Source of the DNA: Amorphophallus konjac
Lineage: Eukaryota; Streptophyta; Magnoliopsida; Alismatales; Araceae
DNA: 64,000 nt
Reading direction: 5' to 3'
NCBI GenBank assembly: GCA_022559845.1
Contig: CM040117.1
Span: forward strand, 148,432,732-148,496,731
Below, piece by piece: positions 23,001 through 38,000 of this stretch (positions are counted from its first letter, which is position 1; each line of letters opens with the position of its first letter). The notes beneath the pieces were generated by a model. The model did no database searches, was not told the origin of the DNA, and saw only the letters and a program-made list of their open reading frames with translations. Position numbers and translations under genes: made by a program.

Positions 23001-26000
23001 TTATTGGGTTTTTGTGCAGAGTTTGATTTGGTATCATGTGTTGTCTTCTTGTCTCATCTTGGGTAAGGGATCATTTTCCCATGATGTGATTGCCTTGTGT
23101 TCCATTGACATGTGGCTGCTTTCTTTGTTGTGTTTGCTTTTCCTCAGTTTCAGTTTTAAATTTGGGTAGGATTCTTCCTGCATTTGGAGTTATGGACTAC
23201 TGATCTTTTGCTATTTTTGAGGAGATTTAATATTATTGCCCCCAAAATGAAAATGATATAACATCGAAGCATTCGTTTTGAGTCATGTTTGCTTGAACTA
23301 AAAAATGGTCATTCTACATCCTGTGGAAAATGTTCCTTGTTCCTTCTGTAACCTGGTATTCTATTTCCTCCCCCTAACGGTTGGGTATTTTACTCGTTTT
23401 CCTTGGGTATCAGTGCCCTTATTTAGAACTCCTAACATCTCCAGAAAGGGAGCATATAAATACAGTCAAAACCCACTTCCATGTCTGGTTGAGGTTCCAA
23501 TTACTTGAAGTAACATAGAAAGCAGAATGCTATACTAAGATCACAGTTGGCAACTGAAAATATTGCCAAGTTTTCTAGCAGCACCACAAGCAGGGTTTCA
23601 CAGGGTCAATTTCAGAAATGCTTTAAGAGGAGGGCATGAAGATGTTTTGAGTATCAAGGAGCGGATAGAAAAATTGAGGCTTTGTTTGGAACATGTGGTT
23701 TTAGAATCTGCAAAGAGGATCTTGATCTAAAGTAGTAGTGTACTCAGAGCTAGTTCAAATAATAGTTAATTGGATATCATAAACTTTGAATTGTTAGATC
23801 CTTTTGTTTCAACTTTCAAGGGCCTAAGTGTTGCACTGGGCAGAGCCCTGCTGAGGAAAAAGGTGGATAGAGGACTCATGAGCTGATTTTTGTCTTGACC
23901 TTCCTGTCATTTCTTACCCTGATGAGGGATTGGTGAACAAGACCATCTGCGAAACAGTTGCCCTGTTAGGGTGAAGGTTACTTGGGAGGCATTTGGTTCT
24001 CACTTGCAAGAATCTGGTGGTATTAAGGGTACTCTGTTTGTCAGCAAAGGATCAGTCATCCTTATGCTTGTACTCTTCTTTTCCTGTTCTTGCAAATATA
24101 CAGGCTATGTCATCCTTTACTTTCACTATCCTTCACCTTCCCCAGAAGAAAGGACAGCCTTAATACTTGGCCTTTTGCCTTCCATTCTGAAGAAAGTAGA
24201 ATTCTTGGGTGGTTGGCTTGAACAATGAGATGTCAAAGATTTGTTGGGGGAGGAGCTAACCATAATTTTTATTGGGTTTTTGAGCAAGCTTGTATCGGCA
24301 GGATAGGTTGCCAATGTCTTTTCTTGGGTGGTTGTTTTCCCATGACATAACTGTCTTGTGTTCCATTGGCATGTTACTGTTTTTTTGTGTTGTTTACTTC
24401 TCTTTTGATTCAATATTTTATTTATGTAGGATTTACCTGTATTTGGGCTTCTAGTCCTTTATTGTTGAGTGTTGACAAGGAGATTTTGTTTTATTGTTGA
24501 CAAATGAAAATAGTATAATATCATCAAGCATGTAGTTTGAGTGACGTTCCTTTTAAGCTTAAAAGTAGTCCTTATATTGTTCTGTAGCAACTGAAGAAAA
24601 TGTTCCTTCTTCCTTTATTCCATTGCCTGTGACTAACAGTTGAATATTTGTTGATCGCTGGTCCTTGTGTCTGAATGCTCTTAAGCTTGGACCTCTGAAC
24701 ATTTTCACAAAGTGATCATTACAATAGATACAACCAAACCTCAGTTCCATGTTGGTGGAGGTTCTGATTACTTTAGACTTAGGAAAGAGGAATGCTATGC
24801 TGATGTAGCAGTTTAGACTCTTAAAAATATTGCACAAGTCTTCTAACATTGCTGGGTGTAAAGTTCTAGCCATCTGATTATATTTTATCTGTTGCTTGTG
24901 ATCATTATATTTTAATGATTAGCTTTTTTTTTATGCTGATTGTATCATGCTCCCAAATAACCGCAGTTACTATCATTCTTTCAGTATGCCTTTTTTATTT
25001 CCTGTATAATGCCTTTTGACCAGGCCATCCATACAAGGGATATTTCAGTGACCACCATGTCAAAGGGTTTTGGTGCTCCATCTGAATTGGTGAGACCAGA
25101 TGCTATTGAACTAGTTTCTGACATCAGAAGGGAATATGCGATAAAACTTCAGCAGGTATAAATTTTATTGATTTGAATATTTTTGATACTTTTTTTTCTT
25201 ATATTAAAGCTTCTCCCTCTGAGAAGTGATGCATTGAAGTTGTAGAAGAATAACTCCTTCCAGTGATACAGACCCAGGAGCGAGCTAGAAAACTTCGGGC
25301 AGATTTGGACGTTGAGGAGCAACGTTCCCAAGAGCTAAGTAAAATTCTGAAGGAAATGCTTCCTGAACCAGAGAGTCCCGAAATGCAAAGATCTCGACCA
25401 AAGCGAAAGGCAGGAACTAATTTATGATGAACTCATCCTTTATATTATCTTTCTTTCTTTCGTTTTCTTCTTTTTCCCCCTTTCCCTATTACATGGGATG
25501 AACCACCATTGCAGACAAGCATCGAGCGACATAAGATGTCTAGGCATTTGACAGAAGAGGCAATGAACTATTTTGATGAATGCGTATCTATATCCACCTT
25601 TGATACGTCTGATTTTTCATCGCCAGAAGATCAACTTCCCAGTTCACTTAATGATAATATCCCCAGGGGAAACAACAACATTTTGGAAAACAAGGATCCA
25701 AGTTCCCCTTCTGTGTGCATTGCCAGTGATCCTGTTAACCATTCAGAGGTGTGCTTATCAAATATGTTGATCAATGCATTTTTTATTTGATTAATGTGAA
25801 TTCAAAATTGCATAATTTTCTCTACTTCAAAAGTTGATTTGGAATATGTGGAGATTCTTAGGACCAGGATATTATTCTGATTCTTATTCACAACTCAAAC
25901 AATCCATTTCCAGTATTTGGCTCCAGTAGCTATTAGTAATGAATTGTGGCCCTAAAATAAAGTGTTTGATCCTACTAGGGGCACACAGTTACATTAAGTT

Positions 26001-29000
26001 CAAGCTATGTTGTGGGTACTGGCAGAGGTGCATGTTGCAGATCTCTGAAGTGTCTCCATTGAACATGCTCTTTATTTGAGAACATATGGTTATACATGTG
26101 CATATAGTTGCCACTTTCCAGAAAAGAAAAAAAAAAGGTATAGGTCCTATTGGAATGAACAATTGCTTGGTACATTTTGTATGAACTTATGTTTGCATCT
26201 GTATTTTATGTCTCTGATATGCGATACCTCATGTTCATTCTAGTAACTTAAGTATTCCAATTTTTTATGGATTTCATATTAGTGGGAATTATATTTAGTT
26301 TCCCCTTTCTTTTTCTTTTGGTTTGGAAGGTGGGGGAGTGGAAGATGGTGAGGCAGAAAATTGCTTTCTAACCCTGCAAACTGTGTCTGGATCATTTGAA
26401 AATATTTGGGATTTTTGCATATAGACCATTGTTGAAATGAAAACGGCAAATTTATCACTCATGCGTTTGCATTTGCACACATGATTAAAAATGCCAATAG
26501 TGTGCGAAAAGACCACAGAAGGGTCTTTTTGCGTATATGTTCTATGCAAAGGTCCCAGAATATATGGGTTATCGAAGCATGGGGAAACCACTACCACAGA
26601 GTAGGCTGTCAAGAAAAAGAAGAAAATGCTGTTGCCAGTGCAGGGTACAGCCAGTACCACAGAGAAGAAAAATGCTACCATGGCCACATGAACTGCAGTG
26701 CTACTGCCACTACCACAGGGAAGAAAAATGCAACTATGGCCACTTGAACTGCAGTGCTGGCCGATGAGATTGTGCTACCGTTGAACAACCCTGGTTACCG
26801 TGTGGGATTGCTTGTATGCTGCACTGATTAAGTTCCAAAGTCTGCATAGATCCTTAGCCAGCAGGTTCTGGAGCTTATTATCTGTGATGCACCTCTCCCT
26901 GATGTTCATCACTAGGTTGTTTTTTTTGTCTGACACCAGATCTGGAGAAACCCACGGGAACAAAGGCACACAATTGAGAAAGAAACAAATTGACGTAGTA
27001 ATCCTACAGTGTGAATTTTTCTAGGATGGATGAGAAAGAGCAGCAAAGGTTGTGGTGGGATCTAACCAGGGAACTCACTCATGGCAAAAGCCACCCACCG
27101 GTGATTGAAAAAATAAGAGAAGAGGACAATGAAGTGGGATGGAGAATGGGAAAAGGAGATGCATTGGATTTGGATTCTTGCCCATCGGAGGTGAGAGCAT
27201 CATCTACCATTTTTCTTCAATCCAGTTTTCTATGGAAATCTTGTTTCACATGGTGAATGAAACTTCTAGTTATTAAGTATTAACATAACTTCACTAAATT
27301 AGGAATTCAATTCCCAAGAACCCAAACCAACTTACATCCTGCACGAATGAGATTACACATCCCAGCAGCACCCTCAAGTTCTTTTTCTTAAAGGAAGCTG
27401 TTGACTAATAAACAGCTCCCTATGGGTTGCAGCACCTTTTTCATTCCACTTAATGCTGAAATATGTATTATGTGATTGTTTAATACATGAGCATTAACAT
27501 GAAAATAATAATAATAGATCAAATTAATTAAAATAAATTGCATAGGATATTAAGGAAATCGATTCTTTTATGTCCATTGATTGGGCATTTACGCCAAGGA
27601 AGGTAAACTTGGGGATTGGTATCGGATTGGTCAGTCCAAAATTGATCCGGATTGGTATGGATTTGTCAATCCGGACCGATTCCGGACCAATACGGAAACG
27701 ATCCTGCCGAGCCCGTCGAACCAAAGAATCCCCCTCTCAACTTGAGGTTAGTTGTTTATGTACCCGGTTTGACACGGGATTTTATATAAATGTAATCTAC
27801 TAATATTAACTTTCCTCTTTACCTCTCCACTTTACCTTTTCACTTTATCTTTTTCGTGAGAACAAAGGCGGAGGAGTGGAGGAGGCGGGGGAGGAGGAGG
27901 AGGACGAGGAGGAGGTCGACGGCGGCAGAGGGTCGCGATGGTGGTATCGGCGTCGTATTTTCTTCTTCTTCTTTCAAGAGAGGTCGATCACGAGGATGAG
28001 GAGGACGAGGAGGAGGTATCGGTGGTGGTCGGTGGCGGAGGAGGTTATGGCGAACGAGGTGGTGGCCGATTCTGCTTTCCTCTACCAGAGACAACGATGA
28101 CAGGTGCCGATGGGGACTTCGACGACGATCGTACACATGTAAGATTTTGTTTTTTGTTCATCCCCCCTTATTCATTTTTCCTCTTCTTCTTCTTCTTCCA
28201 CCTCCTCCGTCCTTAAACTTGTTTTTTTTTTATGGGATTAGTCTAGATCCACCGAGATCGGCTTGGCAGATCTTGCATGGGGATCGGTTGATCCAGGCCG
28301 ATCTTTGTCTGATCCCTTTGCTCCCACCGACTCTCAAGGAAGAATCGGAATTGGAGGGCTCAGGATTTGATCGGTTGGGTCTAAAACCGATCTCGGTCGA
28401 TCCGATCCGATTTTTCCTTGAGTTACGTGCATATGCTTGACCATTTATATGGCATGTGCGATGTTAATCCCACAAGTTAGATTTATCAGACGATCAAGGT
28501 TCATGTGCTGGACCTTTTCCCATTGATCTGAATCGATGCTAGTTTACATCGGCCTAAAGTCCGAACACCCTTGTTTAACTCCCAAAGAAGTCATCAACCT
28601 TCACAATATCAGTTGTGATATTCAGGGCGCGCTCGTAATTATCGCAGTAAACACCTTTGAAGGGATGAGGGCATTTATGCCATAATGAGGGTATGATTGT
28701 AATTTGGTTTAGGGCAGGGTTAGCCTTCAAGGATTGAGGTAATTTTTGTAATTTGGGTATATTGATTGAAGGCTATCTCATAGTTTGATATCGTTAAAGG
28801 GTTTAATTGTAATTTGGTAGGAATGGGGGTGTATTTGTAATTTTGTATTGGCAGAGACTAGATGCAATTTGATACTGGCCAGGGTTTTATGGCAGCTTGA
28901 TACTGGCTATGGGTGCACTTTGAGCCCTGGACGATATATGTACAATTAAACCGCGTCAAAGAAGAGCATTTGCACAATTGATGGAAAACTAGGGTATTCT

Positions 29001-32000
29001 TATAATTTCTGAAAAGAATACAGGACAGTTGTGTAAATATTGGACTCTTCCGTAAATACAGGACTTTGTCAGCAAATTGAAGATTTTACAGGACTTTTTC
29101 GTAAAAATGCGGGACATATCTACAATGTTTGAAGTTTGCAGGATGTTTTTGTAATTACAAGACGTTCCAGAGGTTTTTTGTAATTTTAGGGGTATTTTTT
29201 ATAATATTTGATTAATTCAAGAAATTACATGATTTTCTCTAGAAAATCATATAGAAAATTACGTAACATGACCCCTAGGGGAATAAGTATAGACTCAAGG
29301 GTATTTATGCAACATACCCTTATGCATAAGTATAGACCCAACGGTATTAATGCAACATACTCTTATGTGGGTCTTCACAAAACACAAAAGCATAAGTCTC
29401 CAAAGCTCTCCAAGCTTTTCTCCGTAGGTTGCTCCTCCGGGATGTGTCTGTCTGTGTCCAAGTGGGGACCACGGGGGTATTTATAGACCTAGGGGGGTTA
29501 ATTGGGGCTGGATAGGACCCTTATAGGGCCTATTCGGGGCCTGTTTAGGCCGTGGGGGTCCCACCGACCCCTGATAGGTCCGATGGGGACCTAACCGGTC
29601 CGGATACCCGGTCCTAGTAGGTTGGGAGATAAGGGAAAGTGGGGGCAGCCTCTATAAAGGGCCCCCATTTTTTATTCTCTTTGGGTTTTGTGCTTGGCCA
29701 CATGGAGAGGAGAAAGCGACTCCTCTGTACTTTGTGCTTGCTTTTCCTTGCTTCTTCTGCGCCGTTTGTTGAGGGAGGAAGCTTTTGGCCTACTGGACCG
29801 TCTTGTCGGCACGTGTCGGACACTCCACAAGTGTGACGAAGATCTTTGTTTAATTTTTTCTTTGCTGTGAGGGTTTTTCCCTTGATGTCGGACATCCGAC
29901 GAGAGTTCTCGGGGTTTGGAATTTGTCTGGGGTTATGGCGGCGCTAGGCTTTGTGCCATTTATCGGCCGTCATCAGACTAAATTAATTCCAATTATCTTG
30001 ATTATTTCAAGAAAATAATGGGACATCCGATAGGGGCTCTCGGGATTCACGAACTGCTCGCTGGGGTGGCGGTGCTAGTTTTTTGCTACTTTTCGACTCT
30101 CACCAGACCAATTTAACTTTATTTATCTCAATTAATTCAAGAAAAAAAATGGGCTCAACAATGATCTACAACATAAAATTTATTTTATCTTGTACTGATT
30201 CCCCGCTCATCAAGAACAATGATGGAGATTTAGCAAATATTCAATGTTAAGATAGGTGTAAGAGAAAACCTGCAATGTGGGTGGGAAAGGAGAATGTGCA
30301 GCTAATGGATGTTCTTTCTTTCAATTTGGGAAAATGGGTTAGCAAGAGACCCTAACTTGATCGCATCCCATAGGTCTGTTGGCCCATGATCCCTCCCAGG
30401 GAGTGAGGTTACAGGAATGGTACGTGCATGAGTAGTGAAGACTGAAGAGGTGGAGGGGTAATTTGCAGTAAGCTCCCATATACTTAACGTTTACCTTGCC
30501 TCGACGTGAATTTTTTGAAAGTGGGTAGTACCACTAATTGTATTAATTGAGAAGAAAAATAAGATGTACAAGTATAGTCAACGAGCACCCGAAAATCCCT
30601 GTACAAAATATCATACTAAGACAGTGTGAGAGACACTACCCCCCTCCAGAAAACAAAAAGAGGGGAGTTGAGGGAATTCACATTACAAAGTAACTTCTCC
30701 CATTTCCTCACTTTAACATAAATGAAAGATACATGGGACTTCTCTGCTCTAGTCTCCCTCCTAAAAGTCCTATTGTTCCGTTCACCCCAGAAAGACCAAA
30801 GGGTGACATGCAAGATCAGCCACCACACCACTCTATCTCCTCTAAGGGGCCACCATCAGTCTCACGACTCAATGAATTGATGCACCTCTCTCTGACGGCC
30901 GATGGCACAATGGGCTCTCCTAGCAAGCCTCTCCCACACCTCCTGTGAGTAAGTACACCCTACAACAGGTGGTCCATGGTTTCGTCATCCTGACCACATA
31001 AACAACAACTCGACTGGATGCCCGGGAGGAATTGGAGCGGCCTGTCACGAGTGGGCAACCTCCCGTGAGAAATCTCTCAAGTGAGAATGTTCACTTTCAA
31101 CAGATCTGCGGCCTCCAAACCTGAGGTGCGAAGCTGTGGTGCAACCCATCGTTAGAGATAATGGTGTAAGCGGAGGTCACTGAGAAGGTCCCCTCTCCAC
31201 TCCACCTTCAAGTTCACACATCCTCCCTATTGAGTGTGGAGCGTAGGTGACGAGGAAGAGTAAGAGGTTCTGGAGCTGCTCCATCTCGACGATCTTGAGG
31301 TCCCTCCTGAAAGGTGATGCCTGGGTACCTCTCGAAGGTTGGGGGTCAAAAGCTTGGGCAACCGATCCCAGAGGGTCAGCTGAGACATCAAGGAAGCTAG
31401 GGAAAGCGGCCTCCAACGTGAAGTCGCTGCATCATCTGTCCTTCTAGAAAAGGCAGTTGTCACATTTTCCTAAACGGACTCGCACGCCGAAGGTGATAAT
31501 ATCCCTGTAGGTTGAAATGTCGCGCCAAATCGGGGAGGTCCGATACTGAGTTGATGCTTCCATGTCCCACACTCTCTTGCTAAAGTATCTTTGTTTGATA
31601 ACCTGTGCCCACAGCCCATCATCTCCAGTCCCCAATCTCCACAACCACTTGCATAAGAGAGCCAAGTTAAAGTGTCCCACATCCTTGATCCTCAAGTCTC
31701 CCTCTTCCTTGCTGGCAGCCATCTTACACCACTTGATAATATGTCAACCCCTACATGTCCCCCCACTCCCATGCCAAAAGAATCTCCCTTGAATAGACTC
31801 ATCTTCTTCACCGTGGTCTCTTGGATCTGAAACACAGAGAGAAAATAAATAAACAAGTTGCCCAAAACTGATATGCATAAGACTAACCTACCCTCATATG
31901 AGAGCATTCTAGCCTTCCAACTAGCTAGTCTAGACCTATATCTCTGAATAATGGGTGGCCAATCTGCCTACTGAAAAGCACCTGGGGTGAGGGGGAGACT

Positions 32001-35000
32001 CACGTAGGAGATAGGGAAAGCTCCTAATTGACAACCCAGGATGCACACCGCTCTCTGGAGAGTCAAGTCCTCCAAGTTAACCTTAACTAGCAAGCTCTTG
32101 TTGAAGTTAACTTTCAGACCATTTATCTCCTCCAACAACTCCAGCAAAAGTCTAGCCACATAAAGTTGCTGCTCATCCTCTGCCAGGAACAAGATAGTAT
32201 TATCTGCGTATTGCAAGTGAGTGACAGATGGGCCTGCTCTCCCAATCTGGAAACCCCTGATCAGACCTGAAGCCTCTGCTCTCAGCCACACCCTACTCAA
32301 CACGTGAGCCACTAGCACAAAGAGGAGAGGAGACAAGGTCTCTCTATCGGAGTCTCCTCCCCACTATGGAAGAAAGAAGTCGGCTTCCCATTGACCAGGA
32401 CAACAAATGAAGCCGAGGAAATACACACCCAAACCTAGTTTATCCATTTTTCCCCAAAACCTATCTTCTACAACACACTAAACAAGCAAAGCCAGTTGAC
32501 CCTATCATAGGTCTTCTCGAAGTCGAGCTTCAGGACCACCCCTTTCTTCCTCTTAGATTTCATGGCAAAGAGACATTCATGGGCCACCAAGAAGTTATCC
32601 TGAATGTGTCTTCCCCTGATGAATGCTCCCTGGAAGAGACTTATCACCTTGTCCATAACTCTATCTAATTTCCCTGCCAACAGCTTGGTGATGATTTTGT
32701 AAGTGCCATTCAGTAGACTAATGGGTCTGAAATCTCGAAAATATTGAGCTCCTTATTTTTTCGGGATCAAGACTAAGAGGGTTCTATTGATCCCCCCCCA
32801 GGTGAACCCTTCCCTCCTGAAATTCCCTTACTGTTGTCAAAAGTTCTATCTTGATGATGCCCTAACACTTTTGGAAGAAGACCAGTGGAAGCCATCTGGC
32901 CCTGTAGCTTTGTCCCCTGCAAGGGAGAATATTGCTCGGTGAACCTCCTCCTTAGAAAAACCTGTGAAACAATCTCCCTCTCCTCGAGAGATAGCCGGGG
33001 AAGGAGATCATCTGCAATCCTCGGCCTGAATTGGTCTTCCTTTGCGAATAGCCTAGAGTAGTAGTCTCTCGCTAGTATCTTGATCTACTCCTCTGAAGAA
33101 ATAGAGAGTTCACCCACCCTGATCCAAGTGATGGTGTTAACTCCTCTCTGAGGCAATGCGTTGGAAATAAGCAATATTCTTGTCCCCCTCTTTGATCCAT
33201 CTGTCCCATGATCTCTACCTCTAATAGATTTCCTCTCTAGAGAGGATCTGATTAAACTAGCTCCTCAAGACATCCCTAAGGCTTCTGTCCTCTACATCCT
33301 TAAGTCTTGCCTCCTACAAAAAGTCCAGGCTCTTAATTTGTTGAAGGATTCTATCTTTTTCTACCCTCCCTGGGAGGGTTTTGTCTACCCCCAAGTCTTT
33401 AAGACCTGGGCAGTGTGCCTCAGCGTCAACACTAGAGTGACCATAGTAGATCTACTAGCAACCTGTGCATTCCATGCCTGCCTGACCGTGTTCAAGAAAT
33501 CTGCCTCCCTAAACCAAAACTTTTCAAGTCTGAAATTGAATCTCCAATCTTACTGACGATTGATCTTCAAAAGGATGGGCTTGTGGTCCGACACCGTCCT
33601 AGCCAAAGGTAGCACTTGCACATGAGGATAGTGATCCTCCCAATCTACAGAGACCAAGAATCTATCCAACTTGGAGCATGAGACATCAACTCTCAAGTTG
33701 GACCAAGTGAAGTGCCCATGTGTCATGTCGATATCCACCAAAGCCGTCGCCTCAATGAAGGCAGTGAAATCCTCCATGTAACCTGCGTAGACACTCCCCC
33801 ATCCTCTCCGAAGGGACAACCATCGTATTGAAGTCCCCACCAACACACCAAGTCCTTCCAGAAGAAAGTGAAGCTGGACCAAGTCCTCTTATAAAAGACG
33901 CTTCTCTTCCTTGTTTTGCGGTCCGTACACCACGGTGAAATCCCACGAGAAGCCACCCTTCACATTAGTGAAATGAAGGGAGATGGCCCACCTGCTCACA
34001 TGTTTTTCTAGCACCACTTCTTGAACCTCATATGGATTCCATAGGATCATAATTGTTCAGTATATTTGGACTAAATTCAAATATTATCTTTATTAGTTTT
34101 GGTGATAAAAAAATTATTGTGGAACAAAAATCTATTTGCTTATATTCTATCCATGGGTGATGACAACAAAATCATAAATGCCTAATGAAAACAAAACTGA
34201 AACAAGAAGCAGGATAAAAATTGAGGAAAATCTGTGTAAGTATAAATAGGCGCAAGCCAAGAAGCTATCAAATCACATAGACGTCGAAAAGGAACTTAGG
34301 CGCACTTAAAAGCTCACATAGGCGCACAATTCACATAGGCCTAGGAATTAATATAGGTGCACTTAAAACTCACTTAGGCGCAAGACCATCGCCCATCTCA
34401 CTCACATAGGCGTACTTAACTCAGATAGGCGCACTTCTTCACTTAGGCGTTAAGACACTTCGCCTATCATAGCCACTCCGCCTATCCTGTTCACATAGGC
34501 CCTACCACCATCGCCAATCTTCTTAAGTCTCAATAACTTAGGCGCTGCTCAAATAGTCGCTTGCATATCGCCTATCCTTCTTACTTCGACTAGCACAATG
34601 AATTCCACATAGGCGTTGGAACTTCAACTATTATAATTGAAACTTCGCCTATCTTAACAAATAGACTTCCCCTATCACATTTATAACGCCTATTTAAATT
34701 AACATAACTACACTGTATATTAAGCTATCTATTTAATCATTCTTATTTCTTTTGATAGCGGCTATCCTGAAAATCAACTTAGTCGATATAATTTTTCATA
34801 AGCGCACTGTTTATCAGCTATCTTACTGCTTGCATCTCTTATACTATTTCTGATAACTGCAGTATAAAATATTTAAGAAAATCAATTTCATCAACTATCT
34901 GTCTTATTTTTTAGATAGCTGCCGTTTAATCTGCTATGAAAAATTAGTCGTTACTGTAAATGAAATTCCTATATGAAACGACTAAGACAATGATTCAATT

Positions 35001-38000
35001 GTCTATTTTGTAAAGCTCTACTCAGACAGAAAAATCTCACACAAGGTTCATCAGCTAAAACTAAATGCTATCTTTAAAGTTGAAAATGTTGACTATTAAA
35101 TAGCTGCAGTATCAACTTAGTCGATGTGATAAATGAAAATTCCATATGATCGACTATGTTATATAAGGACAAAAAGCTTGAACGGCAATCTTAGTGAAAT
35201 TCAAAATTCAAATGAATTAAATACCGCTGCAGAACTTGAAATACGATACTCTGTTTTCTGCGTTTGATGTCCACTTGACTGACGGCCTGGAAAGGTCAAG
35301 TTCTTTATTATGTTTCAGGCTGACTAACAAAAGCAGAACATTCAAGGACACGTTTCAGTAGTAGAGTAGAAGGGAGTATTTTAATACAACATCACTTGAC
35401 TTTTATCATCTTATAGAATAAACAAGTACCATTCTGCTATCTGACAATCTTAGAAAAAAGGAAAACCTACGAAAAGGACGTTGCTACTGAGGATTCGCCG
35501 AAAAGGAAGATTTTCTCCTCAAAAAAATATTTGAAATAAAAAAGAGAGATCTTCTATCTGTCCTGTCACTTAGAAAGAATGCAGATCTCTGCAATGCAGC
35601 TACACGAAACTCTGTAACGGAAACAGGCTCAGGAAGAAAATGAAGCTCACTTTCTCTCTAAAGATCTCCTGGATGAGTCTAACAGACATCGAGTTGAGTC
35701 TAACGTTCTCCAGGAAGAGTAACGGAATCAACTCAAGAAGAGCTACGTATATATGTGGAGTTACTAAACAGAACAACGTAGAATAGAGGGGGCGAACCTG
35801 TGCAGAACGACTGAGCAATAAAGCACACAATCCACGAGTGAATCCAGTGAGAAAGCCCAATCTCCAGCACAAAGCATGCATGGCAAGTGTTGAGTGAAAA
35901 GCAAGCAAATTTCTTTCTCAACTACACCTACAACGTGCTCAAGAGAAAAAGGATCAGACGCACCATTCATCTACTGCATTCTCTTCTGATTTCTCTCAAG
36001 CCTTCTGTAATTCTCTAAATTTTCTTTGAAGACTTTTCTTTTCGTTCAAGATTGTTGTATTTCACTCTGATTTTTCATCTTGAACATTTCTGTATTTAGC
36101 GTATACAATCTGCCTATTAAGTGGCATTATCTGTGTAACCTCTATTAGAGAGAGGTGATCTTCTCTTTGAGAAGAGAGGTCCTTGCCTGCGGGCAAGAGT
36201 ACCGGCAGGAGGTTGATACCCTGTAGGTCTGGCTGAACCTGAAAGTCAGTTGGGGCTCTAGTGAGAGAGTGCCTGTGGTGTGGTCAAACACCTGATCAAA
36301 AATGGCTAGACTTGGCTGAACCTAAAAGTAAGCTGGGGCTCTTGTGAGGCAGCGCCCGTGGTGAGTTGAACACCTTATCAAAAACAACAATTGTACTATT
36401 TTCGGGGGAAAATAGTGAAAATCTCAGTTGTTGCTGGGGACTAGATGTAGGACTGACTGGAGGTCAGTACCGAACCAGTATAAATCTCGATGTTCACTTG
36501 TGTGATTGTCATTGTGTGACTGTCTTCCTGTTTAATGCACCTTGGGTTTAATTCTGCATCCATTCTAGCGCTATAACTCTGTCATGCATTATTCTAAAAC
36601 ACTGTCTATAACGATCAAAGTTGTCTCTGATCATAATATTACTGCAACACTTTTAAGTTCTGCTCACAATAATTTTTTGCAGCATTCTTATTACAACTCA
36701 CATAAAATCTGAACGGGTGTTTTAATTGCAAATTATTTTTAAAGATCTATTCACCCCCCCTCTGGGTCAGCCATTTACTAGGCAACAAGTGGTATCAGAG
36801 TCTAGGCTCTCAAAGATCTTAACGATCTGAGAGCAAAAGGTCACAAATGGTTAGAATGGCAGAAGGCCAGTCTATCAACTGTCCTCCACTATTCGATGGT
36901 TCTGACTATTCCTATTGGAAGACCTATATGGAGTTCTTCAGGGTCAGGACTATGACTTGTGGACGATAGTTGAAGAGGGTGATTTTTCTGTCACCAGGCC
37001 CAGAGAAGATTGGACAGCTACTAACAAAGGTTATATGACTTTAAATGTCAGGGCCAAACACTCTATATAGTGGGCTGTCCAAAACGGAGTATAATAGAGT
37101 CTCAACTTGTAAAACAGCTCAAGAAATTTGGAGCAAGCTGAGGAATACTTATGAAGACTCTACCTCTAGCTCTATAATGACTAAATTAGAAGAGGAGGTC
37201 AACGTGGCCCAGATCGCTAACGATGGAAAAGAATCTGATTAGGTACACATCTCTGATCCTATCTCAGATTCTAATTCTGAAAATTCATTGACACATGCAT
37301 CAGAAGAAGCTAGCCCCTCAGAAGAAGAAAATCAGCACATAAAGTTTACGGTAAGTCTTGAAGATTCTGAGGTGAGTTCTAACTCTAACTCTGATGCAAT
37401 AAATGATTTTAATCACAAAATTAGAAGCATGCATGAGCCTGGTAAATGTTTAAAGCAAATGTTTAAAAACATTATATGCTTTCTATGCGATAAATCTGAA
37501 CATGCATTACATACCATCAAGCATAGTAGGCCATTCCCTGCATTTGTTAAGTTTGTACCGAAGCAATCACAGGGATGAAGGACCTATTCTTAGTATGAAC
37601 CAAGGGAAGGTATGTACGCTACAATAAATGATAAATCTCCCAGGTCAGTCTTTAATCGCAACTATAGAAGAAAAAATGTTTCCTTGAATCTATACGAGGA
37701 CTTCATGAAAAAACCTAAACGGATTAAGCCCGTTTGGGTTCCTAATATTTTTAAATTCTTTACAAGACAACTCGAGCACCAGGAACCTTAGATGGTGTCT
37801 GGATAGCCAGTGCTCAAGACATATGACAGGGAACCAGGCCCTGTTCAAAAGGATGTGAGAAGTCAATGAAAAGGGCAGGTCAAAGGAAAAGGATCAATTA
37901 AAGACTGCCCAATATAAAGAAAAAGCTTTGTATAAGAGGCTCAAGCACAAGAGGTACATCATTTCTTTTTAATTGGAACATTTATCTAAAATGATGATAT

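Larger units (their letters stand above)
34054..36787 (+). repeat. 5' LTR of element A (2734 bp)
   Basis: Begins TGTTCAGTATATTTGG, ends CTAGGCAACA. A TATA box (TATAAATAGG, 34241-34250) lies about 190 bp in, followed at once by the TAGGCG motif array. It lacks the 100-bp insertion seen in the 3' LTR. Confidence 0.93.

Noticed and set aside
27600..28600. Non-autonomous hAT with CAAGG ends
   Set aside because: Inverted, palindrome-rich flanks exist, but the candidate ends (near 27595 and 28575) do not share a convincing 8-bp duplication. Recorded only as unclassified.
31968..32336. Functional reverse transcriptase in the LINE
   Set aside because: The YADD motif reads YADN and the surrounding frames are repeatedly broken, so it is a relic.
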